Of a stretch of DNA of 64,000 bases, positions 54,627-63,137 are shown in pieces. The notes under the pieces were generated by a model. It saw nothing but the letters and a program-made list of their open reading frames with translations. It searched no databases and was not told the origin of the DNA. The DNA comes from CADEEX01 sp964577955 (lineage in GTDB: Bacteria; Acidobacteriota; Vicinamibacteria; Vicinamibacterales; CAVVIG01): the NCBI GenBank assembly GCA_964577955.1, contig CAZOAZ010000010.1:69398-133397 (forward strand), written 5' to 3'. Every line of letters begins with the position of its first letter. Position 1 is the stretch's first letter. The translations under genes and the position numbers were made by a program.

Positions 54627-56351
54627 ATGGAACGCCGCGTCCTCGTCGCCATCTTTCTGTCGTTCCTGGTGCTGTACTCGTACCAGGCGTTCTTCGTGAA
54701 ACCAGCGCCGAAACCGCTCCCTGGCGCCCCGGGAACGGCTTCGGCTCCAACTGAGCCCAGCGCGTCAGTTCCCGCGGCGACGCCGGCTCCCGCGGTGATC
54801 GTTGCCGCGACTCCGGCGCCTGGAGTCACCTCGCTGACCGGCGAATCCAGCGAGCGCGACATTTCCGTCGAGACGCCGAATGTCATCGCCACCTTCACCA
54901 ATCGCGGCGGTCGTTTGAAGAGCTGGCGGCTGAAGAAGTATCAGAATCATTCCGGTCAGCCGCTGGATTTGCTCGCCGCCGACGAACCGGCACGACAGGC
55001 GCTGCCTTTTTCGCTGCGCGTCGCTGACGCTGCCACCACGGGATCGCTGAACGGTGCGATCTACTCCGCCAGCGCGCCGGCAACGGATGCCTCCGGCCGC
55101 ACTCGCCTGCTGTTCGAGTATCGAGACTCCGCCGGCGTCGCAGCCTCGAAGGAATTCGTCCTGGACCCGTCGTCGTACACCATCCAGTTCCAGACGACCG
55201 TCACAGCCAACGGCCAGGTGCTCAACCCGGCCGTCGTCTGGGGGCCCGGCCTCGGCGACGACGACCCGCAGGCCGGACGGTACGGGATCAAGCCGGGCGG
55301 GCTCTATTCAGTGGCTGGAAAAGTCAGTCGGCTGACGATCGCTGACGCCACCAAGCAGCCGGCTTACGACCAGAACTTCGAATACGCCGGCATCGAGGAT
55401 CATTACTTCTCATCGTTCGCCTACAAGCTCGGTTCGACGAAGGTGATTTTCGAGCCGGTGACGATACCGCCACCGGCCGGATCGAAAGATCCGGCCCGCG
55501 AGCTGATGGGCTATTCGGTCGAGCGCGCGAAGCACGACGAACCGATCGTTTTCTACGCCGGACCGAAGCACTTCGATACGCTCGCCGCGTTGGATCGCAA
55601 TTTCACGCGCGTCATCAACTTCGGCATCTGGGCGGTCATCGAAGTTCCGCTGCTGCGCGCACTGAACTGGATCCAGGGGTTCACCGGCAACTACGGCTGG
55701 TCGATCGTCGTCCTCACGATCCTGATGAACATCGTCTTCTTTCCGCTCAATCACAAGAGCGTGGTCTCCATGCGCAAGATGCAGGAGATTCAGCCGGAGA
55801 TGAAGGCGATCCAGGATCGCTACGCCAAGTTGAAGGTGACCGACCCGGCCAAGCAGAAGATGAACCAGGAGATCATGGCGCTCTACCGCGATCGCGGGGT
55901 GAACCCGGCGAGTGGCTGCGTGCCGTTGCTGCTGACATTTCCAGTGCTGATCGCGTTCTACACACTCCTCAGTACCGCGATCGAGTTCCGCGGCGCGCCG
56001 TTCATCGGCTGGATTCACGATCTGTCGCAGGCGGACGCGTACTATGTCCTGCCGATTCTTTCCGGTGTGACGCAGCTGATCACGCAGTGGATGATGCCGC
56101 AGACGGGCGGCGACCCCACTCAGCAGAAGATCATGATGTTCATGCCGCTGGTGATGACGTTTGTCTTCCTCAGCGCTCCGGCCGGGACGATGCTCTACTG
56201 GTTCGTCGGCGGTGTCTGGCGTATCGGCCAGCAGGCCGCGACGAACTATTTGATCGGTCCGCCCAAAGTCAGGCCCGTCCGACCGGCGGCGGAACGTAAA
56301 GTGAAGCGCGTCGGCAGCAGCAAGACGGAAGACGCAGCGCGGGAGAACTGA
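54627..56351 (+). CDS. yidC: Membrane protein insertase YidC
   Basis: 574 residues, Gram-negative type. N-terminal membrane segment (about 6-20), Pro/Ala linker, a large periplasmic beta-sandwich domain (about 75-320), then five C-terminal membrane segments with the insertase core (NYGWSIVVLTILMNIVFFPL, MRKMQEIQPEMKAIQDRY, GCVPLLLTFPVLIAFYTLL). Inserts proteins alone or with Sec. The conserved hydrophilic-groove arginine is likely in the early helix KSVVSMRK region. Confidence 0.97.
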   Translation: MERRVLVAIFLSFLVLYSYQAFFVKPAPKPLPGAPGTASAPTEPSASVPAATPAPAVIVAATPAPGVTSLTGESSERDISVETPNVIATFTNRGGRLKSWRLKKYQNHSGQPLDLLAADEPARQALPFSLRVADAATTGSLNGAIYSASAPATDASGRTRLLFEYRDSAGVAASKEFVLDPSSYTIQFQTTVTANGQVLNPAVVWGPGLGDDDPQAGRYGIKPGGLYSVAGKVSRLTIADATKQPAYDQNFEYAGIEDHYFSSFAYKLGSTKVIFEPVTIPPPAGSKDPARELMGYSVERAKHDEPIVFYAGPKHFDTLAALDRNFTRVINFGIWAVIEVPLLRALNWIQGFTGNYGWSIVVLTILMNIVFFPLNHKSVVSMRKMQEIQPEMKAIQDRYAKLKVTDPAKQKMNQEIMALYRDRGVNPASGCVPLLLTFPVLIAFYTLLSTAIEFRGAPFIGWIHDLSQADAYYVLPILSGVTQLITQWMMPQTGGDPTQQKIMMFMPLVMTFVFLSAPAGTMLYWFVGGVWRIGQQAATNYLIGPPKVRPVRPAAERKVKRVGSSKTEDAAREN

Positions 56352-56353
56352 AC

Positions 56354-56806
56354 ATGCCGGACCAGACCGCACCGATCGTCGAGTTTCTCAATCAGTTTTC
56401 CGCCGCGCTCGGCATCAACACGCCCGTCGACGTCGAGGAGACCGCCGACGGCCCGCGGTTGAATCTCTCCGGAGAAGAGGCGGAACTGCTGGTGCGGCAT
56501 CGCGGCGAGCCGCTCAAGGCGCTGCAGCACGTGGTCGACATGTCCTTTGGCCGCTCGCTCGGCGACGACACGCGTGTATTTGTCGACGCGCTGGCATATC
56601 GGAAGGGCAAGGATCTCGAGCTGCGCAAGATGGCGAAGTTCCTCGCCGAAAAGGCCAAAGAGACCGGCGTGGATCAGCAACTCGGTCCGTTGAATCCCTA
56701 CGAGCGCCGGCTCGTTCACCTTTCGGTGGCGGAAGTTCCCGGCGTGTCATCCGAGAGCGTCGGCGACGCCTTCTCGAAAACCGTCTACATTTCCCCGCGC
56801 AAGTAG
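56354..56806 (+). CDS. jag: KH/R3H RNA-binding protein Jag (KhpB)
   Basis: 150 residues. A KH-type segment with LSGEEAELLVRHRGEPLKALQHVVD (GxxG-like RHRGE) and a C-terminal R3H domain with LNPYERRLVHLSV. The N-terminal Jag-N domain seen in many Firmicutes is absent. RNA-binding; linked to cell elongation and division in other bacteria. Conserved neighbour of yidC. Confidence 0.93.
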   Translation: MPDQTAPIVEFLNQFSAALGINTPVDVEETADGPRLNLSGEEAELLVRHRGEPLKALQHVVDMSFGRSLGDDTRVFVDALAYRKGKDLELRKMAKFLAEKAKETGVDQQLGPLNPYERRLVHLSVAEVPGVSSESVGDAFSKTVYISPRK

Positions 56807-56823
56807 GCTTCGCGCGGGCACGC

Positions 56824-58188
56824 GTGACGTTTTCCACCGACGATACGATCGTCGCCATCGCCACGCCGCCAGGACGCGGCGGCATCGGCATCGTTCGGAT
56901 CAGCGGCACTGACGCCGCAGCGGTCGCCGGCCGGTTGATCGATCGCCGGGAGCCGCTCACGCCGCGGCGCGCGACGTTTTCCCGGGTGCAGGCGCCGGCC
57001 GGAGCCGGAGATCTTCGCGGCGACTCATCGTTCGATCAGGTCGTCGTCACCTATTTCCCGGCGCCGAAGTCGTATACCGGTGACGACGTGGTGGAGCTCA
57101 GCGCGCACGGGAGTCCGGTCGTACTCAAGGCGATCATCGCGTCGGCGCTGGCCGCGGGCGCGCGGTTGGCGCAACCCGGCGAATTCACGCTGCGCGCGTT
57201 TCTTAACGGCCGGATCGATTTGACGCAGGCGGAAGCGGTCGGTGATTTGATCGACGCCGTCACGCCGCTGCAGGCGCGGAGCGCGTTCGATCAATTGAAC
57301 GGCACGTTGACCACTGCGATCGAGACCATCGATCGTTCGCTCTTCGATCTCGTCGCCCGCCTCGAAGCGTCGGTGGATTTTCCGGAAGAGGGCTATCACT
57401 TCGTCGAACCGGCGGCGCTCGCAGAAGCGATCGACGACGTCGTCAGGCGCGTCGATGCGCTCTTGGCCGACGGCCGGCGCGGCCGCGTTGTTCGTGAAGG
57501 GTTGCACGTCGGCATCATCGGTCCGCCCAACGTCGGCAAATCGAGTCTCTTCAATGCGCTCGTCGGAGCCGCGCGGGCGATTGTTGCCCCGCAGGCAGGA
57601 ACCACCCGCGATCTCGTCACCGAGACGATCGATCTCGAGGGATTGAAGATCACACTCGTCGATACGGCCGGCCTCCGCGATACTGGAGACGCGGTCGAAG
57701 CCGAAGGCGTGTCGCGGTCGCGCGCGACGTCGAAAGTGGTGGATCTGGTGCTGGCCGTCATCGATGTCTCTCGTCCGCGCGCGCCGCAGATCGAAGCCTT
57801 GAGCGGACAGACGGGCGCGATCGTGTGGGTTGGCAACAAGGCGGATTTGCCGAAAGCGTGGAGCGACAATCAGGTCGTGAGCGTATCCGCGAGAACCGGC
57901 GCAGGCCTCGACGAGCTGCGCGCCGCGATTGCGCGGGCGCTGGACGTCGAGCCGCTGCGCGATCGACCGGCGATCACCAACGTGCGGCACCTGGATCTGC
58001 TCGAGCGGGTACGCGCGGCGTTGGCGCGCGCGCGCGCGGCGGCGTGGAGCGACGGCCAGTCGCTCTCCGAGGAATTCGTGCTCGCGGATCTGCAGACGGC
58101 GCGTCAACTCCTCGATGAAGTGGTCGGACGGCGGACGAGCGAAGACATCCTGCGGCACATTTTCGAGAAGTTCTGCATCGGCAAATGA
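56824..58188 (+). CDS. mnmE: tRNA modification GTPase MnmE
   Basis: 454 residues, GTG start. N-terminal folate-binding domain (DTIVAIATPPGRGGIGIVRISG), helical domain, embedded GTPase domain (GPPNVGKSSLFNALVG, DTAGLRDT, NKAD) and the C-terminal CIGK with the catalytic cysteine. With MnmG it makes 5-carboxymethylaminomethyl uridine at tRNA position 34. Its stop overlaps the mnmG start by four nucleotides. Confidence 0.98.
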   Translation: MTFSTDDTIVAIATPPGRGGIGIVRISGTDAAAVAGRLIDRREPLTPRRATFSRVQAPAGAGDLRGDSSFDQVVVTYFPAPKSYTGDDVVELSAHGSPVVLKAIIASALAAGARLAQPGEFTLRAFLNGRIDLTQAEAVGDLIDAVTPLQARSAFDQLNGTLTTAIETIDRSLFDLVARLEASVDFPEEGYHFVEPAALAEAIDDVVRRVDALLADGRRGRVVREGLHVGIIGPPNVGKSSLFNALVGAARAIVAPQAGTTRDLVTETIDLEGLKITLVDTAGLRDTGDAVEAEGVSRSRATSKVVDLVLAVIDVSRPRAPQIEALSGQTGAIVWVGNKADLPKAWSDNQVVSVSARTGAGLDELRAAIARALDVEPLRDRPAITNVRHLDLLERVRAALARARAAAWSDGQSLSEEFVLADLQTARQLLDEVVGRRTSEDILRHIFEKFCIGK

Positions 58189-60035
58189 CGTTTGACGTGA
58201 TCGTCATCGGCGCGGGGCATGCGGGGTGCGAAGCGGCATTTGCGGCGGCGCGTCTCGGTGCGCACGTCGGGTTGTGCACGCTCTCCCGCGACACCGTCGC
58301 GCACATGCCCTGCAACCCGGCCATCGGCGGAACCGCGAAGGGTCATCTCGTCCGCGAGATCGACGCACTCGGCGGTTTGATGGGCCGGGCGACGGACGCG
58401 ACCGCGATTCAGTTCAAGCTGCTCAATCGCAGCCGCGGGCCGGCGGTGTGGTCGCCGCGCGCGCAGGCGGACAAGCGGATCTACTCGCAATGGGTTCGCG
58501 CCGCGTTGGAACAGGAGCCGGGAATCGAGTGGCTGATCGGACGGGCGGGACGCGTCGTCGTCGAGCACGATCGCGTCGCCGGGCTGCAATTCGAGGACGG
58601 TGATTTCCACGCCTGCCGTTCGCTGATCGTCACGACCGGGACCTTTCTCAACGGCTTGATCCATATCGGTCAGGAACAGCGGCCGGCGGGACGGCACGGT
58701 GAACCGCCGTCGTGTGAGCTGTCCGAATCGTTGAAGGGCCTCGGCTTCACCTGCGGACGGCTCAAGACCGGGACGCCGCCCCGCCTCGATCGCGCGAGCA
58801 TCGAATTTGAAAGCGAAGTGGCGGCCGGCCGGTTTCAGATCGAGGACGGCGATCAGCCGCCGGTGCCGTTCTCGTTTACGAGCGGCACGATTCAACGCGA
58901 TCAGATTCGCTGCTATCTGTTGCACACCAACGATCGGGTGCGCGACCTCGTCCGCGCGAACATCGAGCATTCGCCGCTCTTCAACGGGCAGATCCGCGGC
59001 ATCGGCCCGAGATACTGCCCGTCGCTCGAAGACAAGATCGTCCGGTTTCCGGATCGCGAACGGCATCAGATCTTTCTCGAGCCCGAAGGGCTTGACGTGC
59101 CGGAGGTCTACGTCAACGGGTTCTCGACGAGCCTGCCGCGCCAGGTGCAGGAAGACCTGGTCCACGCCCTTCCCGGCCTCGAGAACGCCGTGTTGCTTCG
59201 ACCTGGGTACGCCGTGGAATACGATTTCATTCAGCCCACGGAGCTCGATCGCGGGCTTCAGACGAAACGCATTTCGGGGCTGTATCTGGCCGGGCAAATC
59301 AATGGAACGTCCGGCTACGAGGAAGCCGCCGCGCAAGGCTTGATGGCGGGAATCAATGCCGCGCGGCAAACCCAGAGTCTGGAAGCTTTTCACCTTCGCC
59401 GCGACGAAGCGTACGTTGGCATCCTGGTTGACGACCTCATCACGCGCGGCTGTCTCGAGCCGTACCGGATGTTTACGTCACGAGCCGAGCACCGGCTGCA
59501 CCTGCGGATTGACAACGCCGACTTGCGGTTGACGCCAGCGGGACGTCAAATCGGTCTCGTCGACGACCACAGATGGCACATCTTTGACGACAGGAAGTCT
59601 AGGTATAGCAACAACTTAAAGAGATTGTCCGAGACCAGAGTGAAGGCGGAAAACGGCGCCGGTCTCAGTGCCGCGCAACTGCTGCGTCAACCGGAAACCC
59701 GTCTCGAGCAGCTGTATTCCTCTGGTCGTGTGGGTCTCGAGATCGACCTTGAACGGCCGCACATTGATCTCGCCAGCGCCGAAACCGCAATCAAGTACGA
59801 AGGCTATCTGAGGCAACAGCAAAGCGAGATCGAGCGCGCACGGAAGGACGAACGGCGCCTCATTCCGGCGGGGTTTCCGTTTGAGCGAGTGCCAGGACTC
59901 TCACGCGAAATCGTCGAGCGGCTTCGACAGGTGCGGCCTGACACGATCGGTCACGCCCTCAGGATTCCTGGAGTCACTCCAGCCGCTGGAGCCGTGCTGG
60001 CCGCGTACGTCGGACGACTAGGGCCTGCCCGGTGA
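58185..60035 (+). CDS. mnmG: tRNA uridine-5-carboxymethylaminomethyl modification enzyme MnmG
   Basis: 616 residues, usual length. FAD-binding GAGHAGCEAA near the start, MPCNPAIGGTAKGHLVREIDALGG, FLNGLIHIG, AGQINGTSGYEEAAAQGL and the C-terminal helical domain that contacts MnmE and tRNA. Partner of MnmE. It overlaps both mnmE and rsmG by four nucleotides, so the three are translationally coupled. Confidence 0.98.
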   Translation: MTFDVIVIGAGHAGCEAAFAAARLGAHVGLCTLSRDTVAHMPCNPAIGGTAKGHLVREIDALGGLMGRATDATAIQFKLLNRSRGPAVWSPRAQADKRIYSQWVRAALEQEPGIEWLIGRAGRVVVEHDRVAGLQFEDGDFHACRSLIVTTGTFLNGLIHIGQEQRPAGRHGEPPSCELSESLKGLGFTCGRLKTGTPPRLDRASIEFESEVAAGRFQIEDGDQPPVPFSFTSGTIQRDQIRCYLLHTNDRVRDLVRANIEHSPLFNGQIRGIGPRYCPSLEDKIVRFPDRERHQIFLEPEGLDVPEVYVNGFSTSLPRQVQEDLVHALPGLENAVLLRPGYAVEYDFIQPTELDRGLQTKRISGLYLAGQINGTSGYEEAAAQGLMAGINAARQTQSLEAFHLRRDEAYVGILVDDLITRGCLEPYRMFTSRAEHRLHLRIDNADLRLTPAGRQIGLVDDHRWHIFDDRKSRYSNNLKRLSETRVKAENGAGLSAAQLLRQPETRLEQLYSSGRVGLEIDLERPHIDLASAETAIKYEGYLRQQQSEIERARKDERRLIPAGFPFERVPGLSREIVERLRQVRPDTIGHALRIPGVTPAAGAVLAAYVGRLGPAR

Positions 60036-60658
60036 TCGACGCCGCTCGTTTCGCCGCCGTACTGAGGGACCGCGGTTCGAAATTCGGTGTCGGCTACTCA
60101 GAGTCAGAACTCGACCAACTGTTTCGCTACTACGACCTGCTGCGAAGCTGGAACAAACGGGTCAATCTGACGGCTCTACCCCTCGATGAGGTTGAGTTCG
60201 CCACCGTCGATCGCCTTTTCGTTGAGCCAGGAATCGCTGCCGATCTCATTCCGGTCGAACGTCTCCGGCTGCTCGATCTGGGATCCGGAGGCGGTTCACC
60301 GGCGATTCCGCTCAAAGTCCTGCGGCCCCTCGCTGCACTCACGATGGTCGAGTCTCGTGGCAAGAAGGCGGCATTCCTTCGTGAAGCCTGCCGGGTAATT
60401 GGAGTTGCCGCCGACGTGCTCGAATGCCGATTTGAGGAACTCAGCCTCGAACCAGCGTCAGCTGACGTGATTTCGGTTCGCGCCGTACGGCTGGACGAAA
60501 ATCTTGTCGCTCTGATAAAGCGCTGGTTGACGAGGAACGGTCGGCTGCTCTTCTTCGCGGCGTCTGCCGCTCCAGCAGTCGAGTCGATGAGCTTTGAAGG
60601 ATCAGCTCAGCTACCTGGCCACGAAGGCGCCACAGTTCAGCTCTTCCGCAATCTCTAG
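60032..60658 (+). CDS. rsmG: 16S rRNA (guanine527-N7)-methyltransferase
   Basis: 208 residues, GTG start. SAM-binding loop LLDLGSGGGSPAIPLKVLRP, then LTMVESRGKKAAFLREAC, and SVRAVRLDENLV. The N-terminal helix with YYDLLRSWNKRVNLTAL is family-typical. Methylates G527; loss gives low-level streptomycin resistance in other bacteria. Last gene of the coupled mnmE-mnmG-rsmG group. Confidence 0.96.
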   Translation: MIDAARFAAVLRDRGSKFGVGYSESELDQLFRYYDLLRSWNKRVNLTALPLDEVEFATVDRLFVEPGIAADLIPVERLRLLDLGSGGGSPAIPLKVLRPLAALTMVESRGKKAAFLREACRVIGVAADVLECRFEELSLEPASADVISVRAVRLDENLVALIKRWLTRNGRLLFFAASAAPAVESMSFEGSAQLPGHEGATVQLFRNL

Positions 60659-60666
60659 ACACGCAA

Positions 60667-60682
60667 TGTTTCACGTGGAACA
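60667..60682. promoter_or_regulatory. parS centromere-like site
   Basis: TGTTTCACGTGGAACA matches the bacterial parS consensus TGTTTCACGTGAAACA in 15 of 16 bases. It lies just upstream of the parAB promoter and is the expected ParB (Spo0J) loading site near the origin. Confidence 0.85.
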
Positions 60683-60690
60683 TTTCTGCG

Positions 60691-60719
60691 TTGACCTGCA
60701 CGGAGCCTTTCTCTATTCT
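60691..60719 (+). promoter_or_regulatory. parAB promoter
   Basis: TTGACC (60691-60696), a 17-nt spacer and TATTCT (60714-60719), about 50 nt upstream of the parA start and nine nucleotides after parS, so ParB spreading could affect it. Confidence 0.65.
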
Positions 60720-60769
60720 TCCTCGAGCGCCAACGACCATCCCCAAGATAAATTTGGCCATACAACCGA

Positions 60770-61579
60770 ATGTCCCGCGTCCTCAGCGTTGTCAATCAGA
60801 AGGGCGGAGTCGGCAAGACGACGACAGCGATCAACGTTGGCGCGGCCTTGGCCTTGGCCGGCCGTCAAGTCCTGCTCGTCGACCTTGACCCCCAGGGCAA
60901 TCTGACCAGCGGTGTCGGCCTCAAAGGGCACCAGGCTGAAGGTGGCACTACCTACGACGCCTTGACGACCGCCGAACCGACGCTCGACGCCGAACCGTTC
61001 GTGATCAAGACGGCTGTCGACGGGCTGTTCTTGATCCCCGCCGATCGCCAATTGACGGGCGCGGAGATCGAGTTGGTTCCGCTTGCCCGCCGCGAAGAGC
61101 GACTTCGTCTCCTGCTCCATTCAATCCGCGACCGCTTCGACTACGTCATCGTCGATTGTCCGCCCTCGCTTGGACTGCTGACGCTCAACGGACTCGTGGC
61201 GGCGGACGCCGTGCTGATTCCGTTGAACTGCGAGTATTTCGCGCTCGAGGGGCTGGCCGATCTTGTCGGGACGCTCAGACGGGTGCGCGCCGCGCTCAAT
61301 CCGCCGCTCGATATCGAGGGCGTGCTGCTGACGATGTGCGATGAGCGCACCAACCTCGGTCAACAAGTGGCGAGCGATGTCCGCGGATTCTTCAAGGAGA
61401 AAGTCTTTCGCGTCGTGATTCCCCGCAACATTCGGCTTGGCGAAGCGCCAAGCCACGGTGTGCCCGTCGTGCTCTACGACCCGAGGTCGCGCGGCGCCGA
61501 GGCATACACGGCGCTGGCGCGAGAAGTACTCGAACGCGCGCCGGCTCATGCCGCCGCGACGGAACCGGACGTCATCTAG
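60770..61579 (+). CDS. parA: Chromosome partitioning ATPase ParA
   Basis: 269 residues. Deviant Walker A NQKGGVGKTTTAIN (Lys11, Lys16), switch region LLVDLDPQGN and VIVDCPPSLGLLT. No N-terminal helix-turn-helix, so the small chromosomal (Soj-type) class. It moves ParB-parS complexes. parB follows after 20 nt. Confidence 0.97.
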   Translation: MSRVLSVVNQKGGVGKTTTAINVGAALALAGRQVLLVDLDPQGNLTSGVGLKGHQAEGGTTYDALTTAEPTLDAEPFVIKTAVDGLFLIPADRQLTGAEIELVPLARREERLRLLLHSIRDRFDYVIVDCPPSLGLLTLNGLVAADAVLIPLNCEYFALEGLADLVGTLRRVRAALNPPLDIEGVLLTMCDERTNLGQQVASDVRGFFKEKVFRVVIPRNIRLGEAPSHGVPVVLYDPRSRGAEAYTALAREVLERAPAHAAATEPDVI

Positions 61580-61599
61580 CCAATTTCACGGAACCTCCT

Positions 61600-62460
61600 A
61601 TGGAAAAGCGTCCCGCACTCGGCAAAGGATTGAGCGCACTGATTCCCGACGTCCCACCGCCGGTGGTCGGATCGGTCGATGTCGACATCCATCTTCTCAG
61701 TCCGAGCAGCTTTCAGCCGCGCGGCCAGATGGACGATGCGCGTCTCGATGACCTCGCGCGATCGATTGCGTCGAACGGCGTGATCCAGCCGATTGTGGTG
61801 CGGCGAACCGGCGAACGGTTTCAGATCATCGCCGGCGAGCGGCGGTGGCGCGCCGCGCAAAAAGCCGGACTGATGCGGGTGCCGATTGTCGTGCGCGACG
61901 TGGCTCCCGGCAAGGAACAGTCGCTGCTGGAAATGGCGCTGATCGAAAACATCCAGCGCGAGAACCTCAATCCGATTGACGAGGCGCAGGCCTACCGTCG
62001 TCTCTGCGCCGAGTTCCAGTTGACGCAGGATCAAGTCGCGACCGCGGTCGGCAAGGATCGAGCGACGGTCGCGAACATGCTGCGGCTCCTGAAACTGCCC
62101 GCCGAAGTGCAGGCGGAAGTCGCTGCGGGACGGCTCGCGATGGGGCACGCGCGAGCGCTGCTCGCCTTGCCTGACGAAGCAGATCAGCGGCGGCTTGCGC
62201 GCGAAGTGATCGCGCGAAGCCTTTCCGTACGAGAAACCGAAAGCCTGGCGCGCAAAGCCGCCGAGACGGGGACGAAGCCGGCGGCCGAAACCGAACCGGT
62301 CAAGGCCGATGTACACACCCGCGCGGCCGAAGAACGCTTACGTCTTTTGTTCGGTACCCGCGTCCGGATCGTCCGTCATGGGACAAAAGGACGCATTGAA
62401 ATCGACTTTGGGTCAGAAGACGAGTTGATCCGCATCTTCGACCAATTGACCGAACGCTGA
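61600..62460 (+). CDS. parB: Chromosome partitioning protein ParB
   Basis: 286 residues. N-terminal LGKGLSALI, CTPase/ParB-N domain (PIVVRRTGERFQIIAGERRWRAAQKAG, MALIENIQRENLNPIDEA), helix-turn-helix (LTQDQVATAVGKDRATVANMLRLLKLP) and C-terminal dimerisation segment. It binds parS at 60667. The C-terminal region contains a second short basic stretch (GTRVRIVRHGTKGRIEIDF) typical of Spo0J. Confidence 0.97.
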   Translation: MEKRPALGKGLSALIPDVPPPVVGSVDVDIHLLSPSSFQPRGQMDDARLDDLARSIASNGVIQPIVVRRTGERFQIIAGERRWRAAQKAGLMRVPIVVRDVAPGKEQSLLEMALIENIQRENLNPIDEAQAYRRLCAEFQLTQDQVATAVGKDRATVANMLRLLKLPAEVQAEVAAGRLAMGHARALLALPDEADQRRLAREVIARSLSVRETESLARKAAETGTKPAAETEPVKADVHTRAAEERLRLLFGTRVRIVRHGTKGRIEIDFGSEDELIRIFDQLTER

Positions 62461-62504
62461 GATCCCGCCGCTCCGGCCGGGGGCGGAAAGTGCTCGTAAA
62501 ACTG

Positions 62505-62514
62505 TGGTATAAAT
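62505..62514 (+). promoter_or_regulatory. Extended -10 promoter of atpHA
   Basis: TGGTATAAAT contains TATAAA (62508-62513) with an upstream TG, an extended -10 pattern, about 57 nt before the atpH start. No clear -35. It suggests atpH-atpA is transcribed separately from parAB. Confidence 0.5.
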
Positions 62515-62570
62515 CCCTGTTTCGCGCTTGTGAAAGTTAGCGCAAGCTACCCGCGCGTCCAGAACTAACC

Positions 62571-63125
62571 GTGACCAATCGCACCGCTGCCACCCGCTAC
62601 GCCCGTGCCACGCTCGACGTGGCGCTCAAGGAGCACGCCGACGTCGCGCGCATCGAGTCCGAGCTCGCGGGCTTCGCCGCCCTGCTCGAGCACCATGCCG
62701 CGCTGCAAAAGGTGCTGAACAACCCCGCCGTGCCGACGCCGCGGAAGCACGCGGCGGTCAGCGAGCTGCTGAAACACGTGACGCTGGTACCGCAGGTCGG
62801 CAAGCTCCTGCTGCTGCTGGCGTCGCGCGACCGCCTGGTGCTGCTACCGGACATCGTACAGGCGCTCAAGACACGGCTGATGGATCTCCGGAACGAAGTG
62901 CGGGCGGACGTGACGACGGCGGCGCCGTTGTCGGCTGAACGGGTCAAGGCGATCGAACACAGCCTGGCGCGCGCCACGGGGCGAACGGTGATGCTGACCG
63001 CTCACGTCGATCCCGCCATCATCGGCGGCATCGTCGCGCGGATCGGCAGCACGGTGTATGACGGCAGCGTGACCAGCCAGCTTCAGCGCCTGAAGGCCCG
63101 GTTGAATCCGGACGGCAGAGGATAG
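62571..63125 (+). CDS. atpH: ATP synthase delta subunit
   Basis: 184 residues, GTG start. OSCP/delta pattern: RYARATLDVALKEHADVARIESELAGFAALL, then LNNPAVPTPRKHAAVSELLK, and the C-terminal DPAIIGGIVARIGSTVYDGSVTSQLQRLKARL. It joins F1 to the peripheral stalk. Unlike most operons, the gene upstream is parB rather than atpF. Confidence 0.95.
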   Translation: MTNRTAATRYARATLDVALKEHADVARIESELAGFAALLEHHAALQKVLNNPAVPTPRKHAAVSELLKHVTLVPQVGKLLLLLASRDRLVLLPDIVQALKTRLMDLRNEVRADVTTAAPLSAERVKAIEHSLARATGRTVMLTAHVDPAIIGGIVARIGSTVYDGSVTSQLQRLKARLNPDGRG

Positions 63126-63137
63126 AGACGCCAGCAT

